DNA of 64,000 nt from Actinomadura luzonensis (lineage in GTDB: Bacteria; Actinomycetota; Actinomycetes; Streptosporangiales; Streptosporangiaceae). Under the pieces are notes generated by a model, which searched no databases, had not been told where the DNA came from, and saw only the letters and a list, made by a program, of their open reading frames with translations. The translations under genes and the position numbers were made by a program. Location of the stretch: assembly GCF_022664455.2 (NCBI RefSeq), contig NZ_JAKRKC020000001.1, forward strand, positions 4,097,001-4,161,000. Direction: 5' to 3'. This document shows positions 41,778 to 49,988 of this stretch, piece after piece; positions within the stretch are counted from its first letter, which is position 1; every line of letters starts with the position of its first letter.

Positions 41778-43292
41778 GTGAGGATCGACCTGGAGGGGTT
41801 CGGCAAGTCCTACGGCGGCGTTCCCGTGCTGCGGGACGTGTCGTTCACCCTGCACGGCGGGCGGGTGCACGGCCTGCTCGGCGAGAACGGCGCGGGCAAG
41901 TCCACGCTGCTCAAGGCGGTGTGCGGGGCGGTCACCCCGGACACCGGCCGCGTCCTGCTGGACGGGCGGCCGATCGCGGTCGGCTCGCCCAGGGACGCGC
42001 TGCGGCACGGGTTCACGCTGATCTCGCAGGAGCTGGCCCTGGTGCCGGCCATGACCGTGCTGGACAACGTGTACCTGGGCCGCTGGCGCAACCGGCTCGG
42101 CTGGCGCGACCGGCGCGCCGACCGGCGGGAGTTCGCGGAGCTGACCGCGCGGACCGGGTTCGAGCTGGACCCGTCCGCGCTGGTGCGCGACCTGCCGATC
42201 GCCGCGCAGCAGCAGGTCGAGGTGCTGCGGGCGCTCGCCTCGGGCGCGTCGGTCATCGGCATGGACGAGCCGACCGCGCTGCTGACCCGGAACGAGACCG
42301 ACCGCCTGCTGGAGGTCATCAGGCGCCTGGCGGCCGACGGCGCGGCCGTGGTGCTCATCTCGCACTTCCTGGAGGAGGTGCTGTCGGTCTGCGACGACGT
42401 CACCGTGCTGCGCGACGGCCGGCACATCAGGACCGGGCCGGCCGCGGGGCAGACGCCGCAGAGCCTGGTCGGCGACATGGTGGGCCGTCCCGTCGAGCTG
42501 CTCTACCCCGAGCCGCGGCCGGTCGCGGCGGACGCGCCGGTGCTGCTGCGCGCCCGCGGCCTGAGCCGGGGCGCGGCCGTGCGGGACGTGTCGCTGGACA
42601 TCCGCGCGGGCGAGATCGTCGGCCTCGCCGGCCTGGTGGGCAGCGGCCGCTCGGAGACGCTGCGGGCGATCTTCGGCGCGGACGCGCCCGACGCCGGCAC
42701 GGTCGAGGTGGCCGGCCGGGCCGTCCCCAAGGGCTCCCCCGCGCACGCGATGCGGGCGGGCCTCGCCATGGTGCCGGAGTCCCGCAAGGACCAGGGGCTC
42801 GTGCTCGGCCGCTCGGTCCGCGAGAACGTCGCCCTGGCCAGCCTCGGCTCGCGGCAGCGGGCCGGGTTCGTGCGCGGCGCGGCCGAGCGGGAGGCCGCCG
42901 GGGCCATGCTCGGCGACCTCGACGTGCGCGGCTCCGACCTGGCCGGCCCGGTCTGGACGCTGTCGGGCGGCAACCAGCAGAAGGTGCTGTTCGGCAAGTG
43001 GCTCATGGACCGGCCCGAGGTGCTGCTGGTGGACGAGCCGACCCGGGGCGTGGACGTCGGCGCCAAGGGCCAGATCCACCAGCTCCTGGTCGAGCTGGCC
43101 GCCGAGGGCATGGCGGTGCTCGTGGTCTCCTCCGAGGTGGAGGAGGTGCTGGGCCTCGCGCACCGGGTGCTGGTCATGCGGCACGGCCGCCTGGTCGGGG
43201 AGTTCGCGCGCGGCCGGGCCACCCCGGAGCAGGTCGTCGCGCTGGCCTTCGCCGACACCCCCGACACCGAACTCGCTGAGGAGAACCGATGA
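41778..43292 (+). CDS. ribose-type ABC transporter ATPase (two ABC domains)
   Basis: 504 residues, tandem nucleotide-binding domains as in RbsA. First domain: Walker A GENGAGKST, DEPTALL Walker B. Second domain: degenerate Walker A GLVGSGRSE, signature LSGGNQQKVLFGKWLM and Walker B LLVDEPTRGVDVG, the normal RbsA pattern in which only one site is fully canonical. The GTG start lies 12 bases after the binding-protein stop with GGAGG between. It powers import through the following permease. Confidence 0.93.
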   Translation: MRIDLEGFGKSYGGVPVLRDVSFTLHGGRVHGLLGENGAGKSTLLKAVCGAVTPDTGRVLLDGRPIAVGSPRDALRHGFTLISQELALVPAMTVLDNVYLGRWRNRLGWRDRRADRREFAELTARTGFELDPSALVRDLPIAAQQQVEVLRALASGASVIGMDEPTALLTRNETDRLLEVIRRLAADGAAVVLISHFLEEVLSVCDDVTVLRDGRHIRTGPAAGQTPQSLVGDMVGRPVELLYPEPRPVAADAPVLLRARGLSRGAAVRDVSLDIRAGEIVGLAGLVGSGRSETLRAIFGADAPDAGTVEVAGRAVPKGSPAHAMRAGLAMVPESRKDQGLVLGRSVRENVALASLGSRQRAGFVRGAAEREAAGAMLGDLDVRGSDLAGPVWTLSGGNQQKVLFGKWLMDRPEVLLVDEPTRGVDVGAKGQIHQLLVELAAEGMAVLVVSSEVEEVLGLAHRVLVMRHGRLVGEFARGRATPEQVVALAFADTPDTELAEENR

Positions 43293-44263
43293 CCGCTGAG
43301 GTGGTTGCGAAGTCCGCGCCCGGCCGCTCGGCCCGGCTGCGCGACCTGGGGATCGTGCTGGGCGTGGTCCTCATCGTGGTGGTGCTGTCGCTCAGCACCT
43401 CGACGTTCCTGACCACGGGCAACCTGGTCAACCTGCTCGACCAGGCCGCCGTCGTGGGCCTGCTGGCCACGGCCGCCACGCTGGTGATCATCTCGGGGTC
43501 GTTCGACCTGTCGATCACGGCGGTGCTGGCCCTGTCGGCGATCGTCGCCGTCGCGGTCACCAACGCCGCCGGGGTCGGCCCGGGCCTGATCGCCGGCGTG
43601 CTGGCGGGCGCGGTGCTCGGCACGGTCAACGGCATCGTGGTCGTCCGGATCAAGGTGCACTCGTTCATCGCGACGCTGGCGCTCAGCATCATCTACCGCG
43701 GCGTCGCGGTGATCCTCACCGCGGGCGCGATCGTCTACCCGGCCGAGGACCGGGCGACCGCCTTCCAGGCGCTGAGCTGGCCGACCGTGCTCGGCGGGGT
43801 GACGGCGGCGTCGCTGCTGTTCCTGGCCGTGGTCGCGGTCTGCTGGGTCCTGCTGGCCCGCACCACGTTCGGCCGCCGCGTGTACGCCATCGGCGGCAAC
43901 GAGGAGGCCGCCCGGCTGTCCGGCATCCGGGTGGGGCAGATCAAGGTGGCGGTGTTCGCCATCAGCGGCGTGTGCGCGGCGCTCGGCGGGCTCATCCTGG
44001 CCGCCCGCGGCGGGTCGGCGCAGGCGAGCCTCGCGACCGGCATGGAGATGACGGCGATCGCCGCGGCGGTCGTCGGCGGCACCAGCGTCATGGGCGGCGA
44101 GGGCGCGATCTGGCGCGGGCTGATCGGCGTCCTGCTGATCACGCTGATCGGCAACGGGTTCAACCTGCTGGGCTGGGATACGATATATCAGCAGGTCGTA
44201 CAGGGTGCGCTCATCCTCGGCGCGGTGAGCCTCGACCGGCTGCTGCGAGGCCGAAGGAGCTAG
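43289..44263 (+). CDS. ribose-type ABC transporter permease
   Basis: 324 residues, eight to ten membrane segments of the RbsC/branched-chain-like permease family. Motifs include NLLDQAAVVGLLATAATLVIISGSFDLSITAVLALSAIVA, GTVNGIVVVRIKVHSFIATLALSIIYRG, AIGGNEEAARLSGIRVGQIK (the cytoplasmic loop that contacts the ATPase) and GGTSVMGGEGAIWRGLIGVLLITLIGNGFNLLG. The ATG overlaps the ATPase stop (ATGA). Confidence 0.93.
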   Translation: MTAEVVAKSAPGRSARLRDLGIVLGVVLIVVVLSLSTSTFLTTGNLVNLLDQAAVVGLLATAATLVIISGSFDLSITAVLALSAIVAVAVTNAAGVGPGLIAGVLAGAVLGTVNGIVVVRIKVHSFIATLALSIIYRGVAVILTAGAIVYPAEDRATAFQALSWPTVLGGVTAASLLFLAVVAVCWVLLARTTFGRRVYAIGGNEEAARLSGIRVGQIKVAVFAISGVCAALGGLILAARGGSAQASLATGMEMTAIAAAVVGGTSVMGGEGAIWRGLIGVLLITLIGNGFNLLGWDTIYQQVVQGALILGAVSLDRLLRGRRS

Positions 44264-45653
44264 GTGGAGGGCGCGCGGATCGGGATCGTGCTGGCCGCCG
44301 GGCGCGCGCACGCCGCCCTCGTCGGCGCCCCCGTCGGCGCCCCCGTCGGCGGCCCCGCGAGCCCCGGCGAGCGGCTGGAGGTGCGCCACGCCAGCGGTCC
44401 CAACGCGGGCGAGCGGGTGCTCGCCCGCATGTTGCGCGGCCTCGCCGCCGGCGCCCGCGTCGGCTCCGTCACCTGGGACGTCGCCGCCGAGCTCGACCCC
44501 GCCCGGCCGGCACGCCGGTCGCGGCCGGTGCGCATCGTACCGCGGCTGCCCGCCGGCGGGCTCGGCGCCGGCCACCCCTCGCCGCTGCTGCGGTCGCTGC
44601 AGGCGCGGCGGGGCGCGGTGGTCGGCGGGCACGACCTGTTCGGCGTCGAGCTGGCGCCGCTCGACATCTACGCGCTGCTGGCCGAGTGCGCGGCGGCCCG
44701 CGGCATCCCGGCGCTGGCGGTGACCGCGAGCGGCGCGCCCGGCTGCGCCGACCACGAGCTGGCCGCGGCCGAGCTGGTGCACGACACCAGGCCCGAGGCC
44801 CGCGTGTCGCTGTCGCACCAGGTGGGCGGGCTCGGGCTGCTCGACAGGGAGGCCGCGACCGTCATCAACGCGGCGCTGCTGGCCCGCGCGGCCGAGCTGG
44901 CCGAGCGGTGCGTGCGGGTGGGCGAGCTGGTCGGGCCGCGGGTGACCACCTGGTTCGCGGCCGGCGACGGCGGGCGCATCTCGGCCGAGCGGCTGCGGCT
45001 GCTGCCGGTGCTCGCGCTGGCGGCGTCAGGCCGCCGCGCTGACCGGGGCGGCCCGGCTGGCCGGCGCGGGCGACGCGCTGGTCGGGCTGGCCCTGCCGGA
45101 CGCGCTCGCGGTCGGCCACGTCGTCGGCGGGCTGCCGGAGGTCACCGTCGACCGGCCGGGGCCGGGCGGGGTGCGGATGGCCGTCCCCACCGCGTCGCTG
45201 ACCCGCATCCCGGGCCCTCCCGAGGTGTCGGCGGCGGCGTTCGCGCTGCTGGCCGAGCACGAGCCGCACCCGGCGGTGGTGGCGGCCGGGCACGACGAGC
45301 GGGCCGCCGGCCGGGCCCGGGCCGCCGCCGCCCGCCTGCCCGCCCGTCCCGCCGCCCCGGGCCCGCTGGTGCTGCCGGGCGGCGAGCCGGCCGCCGTCGG
45401 CGCGGCCTGCACCGAGCCGACGGCCTGGCTCGACACCGTCGTGTACGCCGAGTCGCGCGAGGAGCTGGAACGCCGGCGCGGCATCGCCGAGCAGCGGGCG
45501 CTGACCCTGGTCGCCGAGAGCGGGGCGCGGCTCGGCAGCGAGCGGGTGGTCAGCTCGCGGGCGGTGTCGATGTCGTTCCTGCGCAGCGGCTCCTACCGGC
45601 TGATGGTGCGCGCCGGCGGCGAGGCGGGCGACGAGGCGGGCGACGAGGCGTGA
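44264..45653 (+). pseudogene. hydantoinase/oxoprolinase (HyuA-like) gene with an apparent frameshift
   Basis: The first frame from GTG 44264 gives about 255 residues of HyuA-like sequence (VRIVPRLPAGG, ARVSLSHQVGGLGLLDREAATVINAALL, DGGRISAERLRLLPVLALAASG). It then turns into low-complexity Arg/Gly. At about 45028-45040 the family sequence continues one base over (AAALTGAARLAGAGDALVGLALPDALAVGHVVGG, then VRMAVPTASLTRIPG to the stop at 45653). Together they make one protein of about 462 residues. Either a real inactivating indel or a sequence error. The end overlaps the DUF917 start (GTGA), arguing that one intact gene existed. A GAPV repeat lies at 44320-44350. Confidence 0.7.
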
Positions 45654-46804
45654 GCGAGCGGCTGATCACCTCCGCCGACGTGCCGGCGCTGCTGGCCGGG
45701 GCGGAGTTCTTCTCCACCAGCGCGGCCGGCGAGGGCATCGACTTCGCCGGCGTGTGGCTCGGCGACATCCTCGACCACGCGGGCCCGGTGCGCCTGGTGG
45801 CGGCCGGCGACCTCGACCCCGGCACGGTGTGCGCGGCCGTCGGCGCCATGGGCTCCACCACCGCCATGGCCGAGCTGCCGCCCTCCGGCGACGAGCCGGC
45901 CGTGCTGGCGTCCGCCCTGGCCGGCCGGTGCGGGCCGCTCGGCGCGGTGCTGCCGCTCAACGCGGCCAGCGTCAACGCGTTGTTCCCGGTGGCCGCGGCG
46001 GCGCTGCTGGAGCTGCCGCTGATCGACTGCGACGGCATGGGGCGGGTGTTCCCGCTCATCCATCAGACGACGTTCGAGCTGGCCGGGCTGCCGCTGGCGC
46101 CGATGGCGGCGGTCAGCGCGGGCTTCGACGCGCTGCTGCTGGAGACGGGGTCGGCGCGGGCGGAGCGGCTGGCCAGGGTGGTGGCGCAGAGCGCGGGCGG
46201 GTGGCTGCTGTGCGCGCTCTACCCGACGCGGGTGGGGCGGCTGGCCGGGGCGGCGATCCCGGGGTCGGTGAGCCGGGTGCTGGAGGTGGGCCGCGTCCTG
46301 CTCGCCCACGCCCCCGGCCGGCCCGCCGGGGCGGGCCCGGTCACCCTGGCCGGCGGGCGCTGGCAGGGGGACGCGGCGGTCGCGCCGCACGAGCGGCTGC
46401 TGGCCGGGCTGGCGGCCGTCACCGGCGCGAGCGTGCTCGGCGGCGGCCGGCTGGTCGAGGTCGGCCCCTCCGTCCGGCAGGCCGCCGCGCTGTTCCCCGG
46501 CAACCCGGTCGGCCTGGCCGTGCACGACCACGACAGCGGCCGGCTGATCCGCATCGAGGCGCACAACGAGCTGATCCTCGCCCTGTCCGACGGCTCGCTC
46601 GCGGCGGCCGTCCCCGACCTGGTGTGCCTGCTGGACCGCGGCACGCTGCGCATGACCGGCCCCGGCCGGCTGACCGCGGGCGACCAGGTGGACGTGCTGG
46701 TCGTGCCGGCCGCGCCGCTCTGGCACACGATCCCCGGCCTGGCGCTCGGCGGCCCCGGCGCGTTCGGCTTCCCGTTGCGCCACCCGAAGGAGGCAGCCGG
46801 ATGA
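45650..46804 (+). CDS. DUF917-domain protein
   Basis: 384 residues. DUF917 family features: SADVPALLAGAEFFSTSAAGEG, GAVLPLNAASVNALFPVAAAALLELPLIDCDGMGRVFPLIHQTTFELAG, SRVLEVGRVL, and the C-terminal beta domain LIRIEAHNELILALSDG...AAPLWHTIPGL. The family is regularly encoded with hydantoinase-like genes and is thought to form part of that enzyme; no reaction is established. Start GTG overlaps the previous stop (GTGA). Confidence 0.85.
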   Translation: MSERLITSADVPALLAGAEFFSTSAAGEGIDFAGVWLGDILDHAGPVRLVAAGDLDPGTVCAAVGAMGSTTAMAELPPSGDEPAVLASALAGRCGPLGAVLPLNAASVNALFPVAAAALLELPLIDCDGMGRVFPLIHQTTFELAGLPLAPMAAVSAGFDALLLETGSARAERLARVVAQSAGGWLLCALYPTRVGRLAGAAIPGSVSRVLEVGRVLLAHAPGRPAGAGPVTLAGGRWQGDAAVAPHERLLAGLAAVTGASVLGGGRLVEVGPSVRQAAALFPGNPVGLAVHDHDSGRLIRIEAHNELILALSDGSLAAAVPDLVCLLDRGTLRMTGPGRLTAGDQVDVLVVPAAPLWHTIPGLALGGPGAFGFPLRHPKEAAG

Positions 46805-48330
46805 GCAGCGTGCGCCCGCCGCGCGTGGCCGAGCAGCTCACGGTGGACGAGCTGGTCAGGTACGGCCCGCTCGGCCGCGCCCAGATGCTGGTCGGCGAGG
46901 ACCTGACGCGCCGGGTCTCCCGGGTGGCGCTGGTGTCGGAGCTGGACCAGATCCGCTCCCACGGCCCCGGCACGGTCGTCGTGCTGTCGGGCGCGCTGGG
47001 CCACGGGGCGTGGATGGTGGAGTCGGCGCTCCGGCTGGCGTGGGAGCGCAGCGCGTCCTGCCTGGTGAGCCCGGCCGAGACCGGCCCCACCCCGGCGACG
47101 GCGCAGCTCGCCGCGCGGATGCGGCTGCCGGTGTTCGCGGTGGGCGAGGACACCTCGGCGTACGCGCTGGAGCTGGCCGCGGCCGTCGCCAGCCCCGAGG
47201 CGGCGCGCGCCCGGCTGGCGGCGCGCTGCGCGGAGCTGTTCGCCGAGCGCAGCAGCGCCCGCGGCATCCTCGGGGTGATCAACGGGGAGGTGCCCGGCGT
47301 GTCGGCGGCGCTGCTGCTGCCCGACGGGCACGTGCTGGCCGGGCAGGCCGCCGCGGCCCGCGCCGAGCACCAGGTGCGGGTGGAGGTGCCAGGGCCGGAC
47401 GGCCGCCGCTGGGCCGACCTGGTCGCGGGCCTGGCCGCGCCCCCGGCGCCGACGTGGGCCGAGAGCGTCCGGCTGATCCTGCGGCTGGCCCGCGCCCCGC
47501 TGACGACGTCGGTGGCGCGGGAGCGGGTCAACGCCGTCTACGGCGCCGAGCAGGCCAGGACCGCGCTGACGGCGCTGCTGGCCAGGCCGGGGCGGGGCGC
47601 GGCGGCCGAGCCGGTCCTCGACCTGCCGGGCTGGCGGACGGAGGGGCGGCACGTGGCCGTGTTCCTGCGCACCGACCCGGCGCTGGAGGGCGCCGGCCTG
47701 TCGCCCGGCGTGGTGTCGGCCTGGCAGGAGGTGCTGCCCGACCTGCCGCTGGCCCCGTGGCGGGACGGCTGGGCGAGCTGGTGGACCGAGCCGGAGGTGG
47801 AGCCGGGCCAGGTCGCCGCCGCGCTGCGCAGGCACCTGGCGCGGATGCGGGTCCCGGTGCCGCTCAGCGCGGGCGTGGGCCGGGCCGCCGACGGCGGCGA
47901 GGGGCTGCGCGCCTCGCTGGAGCAGGCGGTGCTGGCCGCGGGCGCGACGGTCCGGCTCGGGCACGGTGAGGTGCGCACGTTCGACGAGCTGGGCTACCGG
48001 GCGCTGCTCGGCACGCTCGGCCAGGCGGAGCTGGCCGCCGCCGCGCGGCTGGTGCTGGCCGGGCTGCTGGCCGCGCCGGACGGCCCGGTCCTGGTGGTGA
48101 CGCTGGCCGCGGTGCTCGACTGCGGCGGCTCCACCGGGCGGGCCGCCGCCCGGCTCGGGCTGCACCGCAACACCGTGCTCGGCCGGGTGGAACGGATCCG
48201 CGGCCGGGGCGTCGACTTCGACCACCCCGACCAGCGGCTCGCGCTCCACCTGGCCTGCTACGCGCTGCTGCCCGAGCTGGCGGGCGGCCAGACGGGCGGC
48301 CAGACCGGCGGTCAGGCGGGCAGGGAGTAG
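46801..48330 (+). CDS. PucR-family transcriptional regulator
   Basis: 509 residues. The N-terminal PucR ligand domain is LTVDELVRYGPLGRAQMLVGEDLTRRVSRVALV. A GAF/GGDEF-like middle follows, and the C-terminal helix-turn-helix (HTH_30) is VLDCGGSTGRAAARLGLHRNTVLGRVERIRGRGVDFDHPDQRLALHLACYAL. Such proteins activate purine, allantoin or amino-acid catabolism in response to a pathway ligand. The ATG overlaps the DUF917 stop (ATGA). The tail is a GGQT repeat, and its last 19 bases overlap the convergent hyuB gene. Confidence 0.9.
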   Translation: MSSVRPPRVAEQLTVDELVRYGPLGRAQMLVGEDLTRRVSRVALVSELDQIRSHGPGTVVVLSGALGHGAWMVESALRLAWERSASCLVSPAETGPTPATAQLAARMRLPVFAVGEDTSAYALELAAAVASPEAARARLAARCAELFAERSSARGILGVINGEVPGVSAALLLPDGHVLAGQAAAARAEHQVRVEVPGPDGRRWADLVAGLAAPPAPTWAESVRLILRLARAPLTTSVARERVNAVYGAEQARTALTALLARPGRGAAAEPVLDLPGWRTEGRHVAVFLRTDPALEGAGLSPGVVSAWQEVLPDLPLAPWRDGWASWWTEPEVEPGQVAAALRRHLARMRVPVPLSAGVGRAADGGEGLRASLEQAVLAAGATVRLGHGEVRTFDELGYRALLGTLGQAELAAAARLVLAGLLAAPDGPVLVVTLAAVLDCGGSTGRAAARLGLHRNTVLGRVERIRGRGVDFDHPDQRLALHLACYALLPELAGGQTGGQTGGQAGRE

Positions 48331-49988
48331 ACCTCCCCGGCCCGCGCGGCGGAGACCTGGCCGTCGAGCACGTCGGCCCGCACCGCCTCGGGGTCGCGCC
48401 CGGCCGGGTCGCCGAACCCGCCGCCGCCTCCGGTCGCGCAGAGGATGACGTCGCCCTTCTTCAGCTTCATGCCGTTGCACTTGAGCAGGCGGCGCTCGTC
48501 CTCCCTGCCCGGGTTGACGACGATCTCCGGCGGGGTGGCGTCCTGGCCGCCGAACAGGCCCCACGCGGGCGTGAGCGAGCGCTCGAACCACAACGACACC
48601 GTGCAGTCGTGCAGCGCGGTGTACTGCCGCACGACGCCGTTGCCGCCGCGGAAGCGGCCGGCGCCGCCGGAGTCGGGGCGGATGCGGTACTCCCCGATCC
48701 GGAACGGGTAGCGGGTCTCGAACACCTCGACGGGGATGTCCTTGAGCGAGCCGTTCACGTTGTTGATCAGCGCGGTCTCGCCGTCGGAGCCGTCCCAGGC
48801 GCCCCAGCCGCCGAGCGTGGCCTCCAGGCTGACGTAGTCGCGGCTGGTGCGCGGGTCGGTGCCGGCCAGCAGGACGATCATGGAGTCGCCGTGGCTGGCC
48901 CCGGCCACCTTGTCCGGCATGGCCGGCGCGAGCGCCTTGGCGACCATGTCGATGAGCAGGCCGAGGTGCGAGAAGTACCACTGGCAGGCGGCCGGCGCCA
49001 CCGCGCCGAACACCGAGCCCTCCCGCACCTGCACGGTCATCGGCCGGAACGAGCCGCCGTTGCCCGGCACGTCCGGGCTGACCAGCAGCTTGTAGCCGAC
49101 CCGGCAGGCCGAGACGGTCTGCGCGACGCCGCAGTTGACCGGGCCGACGGTCTGGTCGGCCGAGTCGCGGACGTCGAAGTCGATCTCCGAGCCGGACACC
49201 GTGATCCGCAGCCTGATCGGGATCGGGGTGTCCAGGTCGATGCCGTCGTTGTCGAGGCAGCCCTCGGCCTCGTACACGCCGTCCGGGATGGCCGCGATGA
49301 CCTCGCGCTCCAGCACCTCGGTCTGGGCGAAGATCTCGTCGCGGGCGGCGCGGAGCGTGTCCAGCCCCCACCGGCGGACGATCTCCTCCAGGCGGGCCTG
49401 GCCCATCTTGATCGTGGCGATCATCGCGTGCATGTCGCCGCTGGTCTGGTACGGGAAGCGCACGTTCGTGGCGATCGTGCTCATCGCGCCGTGGACGTCC
49501 ACGCCGCCCTCGACCAGCTTCTGCGGCGCCAGGCGCAGGCCCTCCTGGAAGATGTTGACCGAGTCCATGGAGCCGCCGGGGTCCTTGGAGCCGACGTCGA
49601 TCCAGTGGGCGCGGGTGGCGGTGAAGCCGACCAGCTCCTCGTCCACGAAGACCGGGCCGAAGATCGTCACGTCGTTGAGGTGGGTGCCGCCGAGGTAGCT
49701 GTCGTTGAGGATCCACACGTCGCCCGGCTGCCACACCTCCCGCCCGAACTGCTCCTCGGTGGCCTTGGTGCAGGTCTCCAGGTTGCCGAGGAAGATCGGC
49801 AGGCCGGCGGACTGGCCGAGCACCTGGTGCTGGTCGTCCAGCAGGGCGACGACGCAGTCGCCGCACTCGTAGATGATGGGCGTGTACGCCGACCGGATGA
49901 GGGTGGCGTTCATGTCGTCGGCCGCGGCGGCGAGCGCGTTGCGGATGATCTCGACGACGACCGGGTCGACGGTCCTGGTGTCCGTCAC
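48312..49988 (-). CDS. hyuB: hydantoinase/oxoprolinase subunit B
   Basis: 558 residues, HyuB family. Motifs: DPVVVEIIRNALAAAADDMNATLIRSAYTPIIYE, GDVWILNDSYLGGTHLNDVTIFGPVF, DAHWID-like RAHWIDVG, PDSGGAGRFRGGNGVVRQY and KGDVILCATGGGGGFGDPAGRDPEAV. With HyuA it forms an ATP-dependent amidohydrolase opening a cyclic amide (hydantoin, 5-oxoproline or relatives) or an acetone carboxylase-like enzyme. The GTG start overlaps the hyuA stop (GTGA), so the subunits are coupled. Confidence 0.92.
   Translation of the reverse strand: MTDTRTVDPVVVEIIRNALAAAADDMNATLIRSAYTPIIYECGDCVVALLDDQHQVLGQSAGLPIFLGNLETCTKATEEQFGREVWQPGDVWILNDSYLGGTHLNDVTIFGPVFVDEELVGFTATRAHWIDVGSKDPGGSMDSVNIFQEGLRLAPQKLVEGGVDVHGAMSTIATNVRFPYQTSGDMHAMIATIKMGQARLEEIVRRWGLDTLRAARDEIFAQTEVLEREVIAAIPDGVYEAEGCLDNDGIDLDTPIPIRLRITVSGSEIDFDVRDSADQTVGPVNCGVAQTVSACRVGYKLLVSPDVPGNGGSFRPMTVQVREGSVFGAVAPAACQWYFSHLGLLIDMVAKALAPAMPDKVAGASHGDSMIVLLAGTDPRTSRDYVSLEATLGGWGAWDGSDGETALINNVNGSLKDIPVEVFETRYPFRIGEYRIRPDSGGAGRFRGGNGVVRQYTALHDCTVSLWFERSLTPAWGLFGGQDATPPEIVVNPGREDERRLLKCNGMKLKKGDVILCATGGGGGFGDPAGRDPEAVRADVLDGQVSAARAGEVYSLPA

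Noticed and set aside
40302..43184. Open frame of 960 codons on the minus strand
   Set aside because: Antisense to the ABC importer genes, with His/Arg/Gly-rich residues and no domain.
46219..49866. Open frame of 1215 codons on the minus strand
   Set aside because: A shadow of hyuB in another frame joined to the antisense of PucR and DUF917; no family features.
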